Source: Lutjanus erythropterus (Eukaryota > Chordata > Actinopteri > Lutjaniformes > Lutjanidae). From it: 64,000 nucleotides of DNA. This document shows positions 60,402-64,000 of this stretch, in pieces; the stretch's first letter is position 1, and each line of letters starts with the position of its first letter. The notes under the pieces are model-generated. The model saw nothing but the letters and a program-made list of their open reading frames with translations, was not told where the DNA came from and ran no database searches. The translations under genes and the position numbers were made by a program. The DNA lies in the NCBI GenBank assembly GCA_020091685.1, contig CM034612.1, forward strand, positions 24,327,158-24,391,157, in the 5' to 3' direction.

Positions 60402-60639
60402 ATGCACTGTGTGTCTGTGTGCGTCCGTGGCGAGTGGTTCAGGGTGCCCTGCGGTGGTCCCTCGGCCTCCATCCAGTCACTGGGGGACGAGGCCCTGCGG
60501 CGCTACCATGAGGTCAAGAAGCTGGAGGATGCTGATGGGGACGTGGAGTTCAGCATGCGCAGGTCTGGGAGTGGAGAGCTCCTCCACCCTCAGGACAAGG
60601 CAGAGGACGTTCTGGAGGACAATGACTTTGTACAGTTGG
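60402..60639 (+). CDS. hal: hal exon 1: N-terminus
   Basis: It starts [20 protein letters not shown]; the VRGEW block is at the same distance from Met as in the mammalian enzyme as I recall it. A second in-frame ATG is directly upstream (60399). It ends [11 protein letters not shown] plus one G at donor GTAAGG (phase 1). The N-terminal region is not part of the catalytic fold and is vertebrate-type, which separates it from bacterial HutH. Confidence 0.9.
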
Positions 60640-63600
60640 GTAAGGATCTCAAATTATGTACCTGTGTGTGCACAGCACTATAAGCTAAATTTATGATAAT
60701 AATAAGTTTTTTATTTGTTTTTGGAGTCTTTGCAGGAGACTATGACAGACATAATTCCTCTCCACTGGCAATGGCGGTGTATCCTTCCACTGATTTTAAC
60801 AGTCTTTTAAATCCACATATTTGATAAGATTTTGTCCTGTGGATTCTGTCAATGTGAATGTTTGTGGAGATTTTGGGTGATTCTTTCATTGTACATCATT
60901 CTAATCATCATTCCCAAATGGTACAAAAAATATGCCAGACAAGTTATCACAAGCTGCTGACACCCAGCACAAATAAATAACAGCACCAAGAGTTTACAGC
61001 AGGGTTGGAATTTACTGATTACAAATACTGAAGTTACTGTCATTACGTACGATTTTTTGGGGGGAGTACTTTTAGTATGAGTAGATTTTCAAGTCCGCTG
61101 TGGTGCAAATTTTTCCCAGTTGCCACTTGCAGTATTGCCAAAGAAATTTCCCCACTAGTCCAAAAAGTATTTTAACCCATAAGCCACCATTATAAAAGAC
61201 TGGTCTGTAAAGTTGTTAACAGGACACCTTGAACTGCAAACAAGGTCAGTTATGACTCTTTCTATGCTTAATTGTTGATCCATGGAGTGTGAAAGTGATT
61301 TATAAATCTGTGATATTATCATGATGTAACGTCAATGGGGGAAACACTACTGCGCATGTGTAGTGGGCCATATAACCAGAAAACAAACCCGGAAGCCAGA
61401 AAACTTTTTCAGCTTGTGCGACAAGTGAGCAATTCTTGCTGGACTGACTTGGCGCCATCTTTGCATTCACTATCCAATTCAATGACTGACTATGATATGT
61501 GCTAGTTGAGGTTAGGCTGTAAACGCAACTTATAGTCACACCTTAGCATAGCTAATGTAAGTAAAACACTAGCTAACTAGCTAGCTAGCAATTGATTAGC
61601 TAGCTGATTAGCTAGTGTTTTGTTAACAACATATAAAATTTAATGGCAATTCATTGGTGGTTATTGGAATATTTAAGTCTGGACCAACCCAACCAACCTG
61701 AACGACCTGCCAGTGTTGCTCAGTTGGAAAACCATCAGTCTGGTGACACTACAAAAAGCATGAATGTGCTTCTGAATAATTTATTTCTTTGTGTGTTATT
61801 ATCTTATAATCATTTGTCACCTGAAGTATATTCTTAACCTGCTAGAAATGGGCAAAACTCTTATCAAGAGCCCAAAGAGGTGGGTGTGTTGCTGTTATTT
61901 TTGCTTTCAAATATTGTAAATTTAAAAGATGACCACACCAGAAAACGGTTAATCTGTTCAGCTGAGTGTTTCTTCATGTTGGTTTTTGCTATCAGTACAT
62001 TGCCCTGGACGGCAACAGTCTGACCACAGCTGATCTGGTCAACTTGGGTCAAGGCTTGTTCAAAGTAAAGGTGAGCAGCGTTTGCCCACACTCTCAAAAG
62101 TGAGAGACAAAGTGGAGACAGGCATGCTGACTGCTGTTTGGTTTCCTTCCAGTTAACCCCTGAGGCGGAGGAGAAAGTCATAAAGAGCAGAGAGGTTATT
62201 GAAGCTTTCATTAAAGAAGACAGAGGTATACTCTTTCTCCACATTTTCTTCAATGCAAGGATTGAAACATGCAGGGCTCATTTCACATGCTTCAACAGTG
62301 TGTGTTGTTTTTCACTGCAGTTGTGTATGGAGTCAACACTGGTTTTGGGAAGTTTGCACGCACACTCATATCAAAAGACCAACTACGGTGAGTAAACTGT
62401 AAATTAGGATCAGGCACAGTATCAACAGGATGTGAGAAAACAACCACCAAACGCCACATGATTCAACAGTCTGTCCCTGAGCGTGGGTGAATTCAGGGGT
62501 GGGATCACAGAGACATAAGCCCCAGCTGAAATCTGATTGCCCCAAGTTCACCTTTTCAGAGACAGTCGACCCTTTGCTAAGCCCCTACTGCGAACTACAG
62601 CTGTCAAATCTTAGACTAGCAACCGTAACTAGGGTGCCACGGGCCTATCAAGCCTCGCATTTCTCTATGTATGGACGTGGTGTGGTGTGTCATCTACACT
62701 GTAAAACGCTGCAGTGTGGTTAGGTTTAGCGACAAAATGTTAGGCTTAGGCAATAAAACTACTTTGTTAGGTTGAGGCAGTAAGACTATTTGCTTAGGTT
62801 TAGGCAACAAAACGTTGAAAAGATTGTTTGGGTTAAAATAACGCAATGGACATCATGTTCATTATGAAATTTTAAGTTACTGAAAACTTTTGTAGCATAC
62901 TTTTTTTGTTTCAAATGATACTAAAACCCTGGTCTCTTGGGTGAAAGTCCTGTGTTTATGTGAGTCATCTTTTCCTTTTCCTGTCAAATTTACCACATCC
63001 ACTAGGGGTGCCACCTAACAATAATTGAACAATTGGAGTAAGCTGTTTGCAATTACGGCCAACATGCACATTTTTCTGGTGATAACAGGCTGAAAAAAGT
63101 AAGAAAAGCAAAGTTTGGAGGACCTACCGAGTAGTTTCAACATTTCAGTTGCCCAAAATTACCTCAGTTTTATTGCCCAAACCTAGTGACGTTCCATGTA
63201 ATTCTGATGCATGTGTTACATACAGCCTGAACTTTTCTCCACATACAGGCAGCTGCAGGAAAATCTGATTCACTCTCATTGTGCTGGTACGTTAACACAA
63301 TATTCACATTTTGCCGCATATGACTATCAATAAATGACTCAAAAACATAAATGAATAACGTTTTTTGGTTGAGTCTGAACCAGACTGTTATACATTTATA
63401 AATGTGGGCAGCAATGATTGCCAGAGACTCAACAGCCATTGTGTGTGTGTGTGTGTATGTGTGTGTGTGTGTGTGTGTGTGCGTGCGTGCGCGAAGGAGT
63501 GGGCGCTCCATTGAGTGTGGAAAGGACACGCATGCTGCTGGTTCTGAGAATCAATGTCCTTGCTAAAGGCCACAGCGGCGTCTCCATGGAAACTCTTGAT

Positions 63601-64000
63601 GCTATGATCAAGGCCTTTAATGGTATACCACTATTCCATTTTATTCTATCATTCTATTATATATTATTACTATATTTATTTATACTTTTACTCCCCTCCA
63701 CAATAAAAGGAAAATTAAAATAAATAAAAGTAGTTCCCGTTATGTAAATCATTAAATTTTAGGGTGAAGACTTGGGTCGGGGTTAGGGTTAGGGTTGGGG
63801 TTGGGGTTGGGTTAGGCAAGTTGTGGTCATGGTTAGGGTTATGGTAAGTCTCCAGGAAATGAATGTAAATCATTGTGATGCCCACTGAAATGATGTTTGT
63901 GGTCGTGTGTGTGTTCCAGCGTCCTGTTTGTCCTGGGTACCAGAAAAGGGTACTGTGGGAGCGAGTGGAGACTTAGCCCCCCTGGCTCACCTCATCCTGG
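60402..64000 (+). CDS. hal: histidine ammonia-lyase, 5' part (eight exons, runs off the window)
   Basis: Exons at 60402-60639, 60736-60776, 61996-62070, 62153-62225, 62321-62387, 63249-63286, 63497-63622 and 63920-64000 join in one frame for 246 codons. The enzyme deaminates L-histidine to trans-urocanate and ammonia, the first step of histidine breakdown, in the cytosol of liver and epidermis. Diagnostic features are [14 protein letters not shown] with the catalytic Tyr, [14 protein letters not shown], and [16 protein letters not shown], whose Ala-Ser-Gly cyclises into the MIO cofactor. The C-terminal half (about 400 residues) lies beyond the window. Confidence 0.95.
60736..60776 (+). CDS. 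hal: hal exon 2: short linker (tentative)
   Basis: Acceptor ctttgcag, 41 nt, [14 protein letters not shown] after the split Gly, then a non-consensus donor GCG|GTGTAT. Phases fit both neighbours. The linker is shorter than the mammalian one as I remember it, so the donor or a further exon in 60777-61995 needs transcript support. Confidence 0.6.
61563..61621. repeat. 59-bp near-palindrome in a hal intron
   Basis: AAAACACTAGCTAA (61563-61576) is the exact reverse complement of TTAGCTAGTGTTTT (61608-61621). The loop is itself GCTA-rich and self-complementary. Confidence 0.9.
61996..62070 (+). CDS. hal: hal exon 3
   Basis: 75 nt, acceptor ttgctatcag, donor GTGAGC, phase 0 on both sides. Encodes [20 protein letters not shown] then LFKVK, the conserved segment that begins the lyase domain. 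Confidence 0.95.
62153..62225 (+). CDS. hal: hal exon 4
   Basis: 73 nt, acceptor gtttccttccag, donor G|GTATAC. Encodes [20 protein letters not shown] then KEDR, ending in phase 1. Only 82 nt separate it from exon 3. Confidence 0.95.
62321..62387 (+). CDS. hal: hal exon 5: catalytic Tyr segment
   Basis: 67 nt, acceptor ttcactgcag, donor CG|GTGAGT. Encodes [20 protein letters not shown] then QL. The Tyr of VYG is the proton-transfer residue of the MIO lyases. Confidence 0.96.
62388..63248 (+). other. hal: hal intron 5
   Basis: 861 nt with a run of 'aggtttaggcaacaaaac' units at about 62715-62820 ('ttaggttgaggcagtaagactatt'), a dispersed fish repeat type. No exon seen. Confidence 0.7.
63249..63286 (+). 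CDS. hal: hal exon 6
   Basis: 38 nt, acceptor ccacatacag, donor G|GTACGT. Encodes [12 protein letters not shown] with a split codon on each side. Confidence 0.95.
63440..63492. repeat. hal: (TG)n tract in place of the hal intron 6 pyrimidine tract
   Basis: About 22 TG units with one TATG interruption, then GCGTGCGTGCGCG, ending four bases before the exon 7 acceptor AAG. Confidence 0.95.
63497..63622 (+). CDS. hal: hal exon 7
   Basis: 126 nt, acceptor gcgcgaag with no classical pyrimidine tract, donor G|GTATAC. After the split Gly it encodes [20 protein letters not shown] then [20 protein letters not shown] and N. It matches the conserved [14 protein letters not shown] block of the family. 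Confidence 0.95.
63745..63915. repeat. TTAGGG/TTGGGG-like minisatellite unit
   Basis: 'attttagggtgaagacttgg', then GGTTAGGGTTAGGGTTGGGG and variants, then 'gtaagtctccaggaaatgaatg' and a GT run. The same order of blocks occurs at 29845-29912 plus 30672-30770, so this is a dispersed repeat and not a telomere remnant. Confidence 0.8.
63920..64000 (+). CDS. hal: hal exon 8: MIO triad (cut by window end)
   Basis: Acceptor gtgttccag. After the split Ala codon it encodes [20 protein letters not shown] then LAHLIL and runs off the window. Ala-Ser-Gly in VGASGD is the MIO-forming triad; its integrity argues for a working enzyme. Confidence 0.96.

Noticed and set aside
63780-63840. Interstitial telomere (TTAGGG)n
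   Set aside because: Too short and mixed with TTGGGG; the same block order recurs at 29.9 and 30.7 kb, so it is a dispersed minisatellite unit.

Overview
The window is nuclear DNA of a vertebrate, almost certainly a ray-finned (teleost) fish. It has short exons with GT-AG introns, long AT-rich introns and UTRs, many CA/GT microsatellites, and dense non-autonomous hAT, Tc1 and foldback DNA transposons of types common in fish. All calls rest on reading the sequence; no database search was run.

Three host genes are supported. (1) Positions 66-1026, plus strand: the last two coding exons of a gene read as muskelin (mkln1), followed by a long 3' UTR to a poly(A) signal at 7704. (2) Positions 12748-39570, minus strand: podocalyxin (podxl). 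Eight exons join in one frame to give 455 residues: signal peptide, Ser/Thr/Pro mucin domain with a threonine microsatellite, a small Cys-containing juxtamembrane domain, one transmembrane helix, and a tail ending in the PDZ ligand DTHL. mkln1 and podxl are tail to tail, the order I recall for the human locus. (3) Positions 60402-64000, plus strand: the first eight coding exons of histidine ammonia-lyase (hal), cut by the window end just after the Ala-Ser-Gly triad that forms the MIO cofactor.

The 18.7-kb first intron of podxl and the 20.8 kb between podxl and hal are mostly repeats: a hAT-like element with an exact 8-bp target duplication (29905-30679), a hAT element with near-perfect terminal repeats (37378-38226), a pair of related hAT-like elements carrying the same internal satellite in opposite orientations (about 35515-36126 and 55547-56517), a 936-bp deleted Tc1 element (48400-49335), a Ty3/gypsy-type integrase relic (44471-45008), a non-LTR endonuclease relic (57650-58680), a long-arm foldback (24236-24786) and several minisatellites.

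The observation most worth following is an acidic, coding-like open frame on the minus strand. It overlaps the podxl stop codon in another frame and ends at a splice donor. A second acidic segment with its own stop lies 1.2 kb downstream and abuts the terminal repeat of a transposon. Together they may be an alternative podxl 3' end or an undescribed gene. No prokaryotic-type system, CRISPR array or tRNA/rRNA gene was seen.
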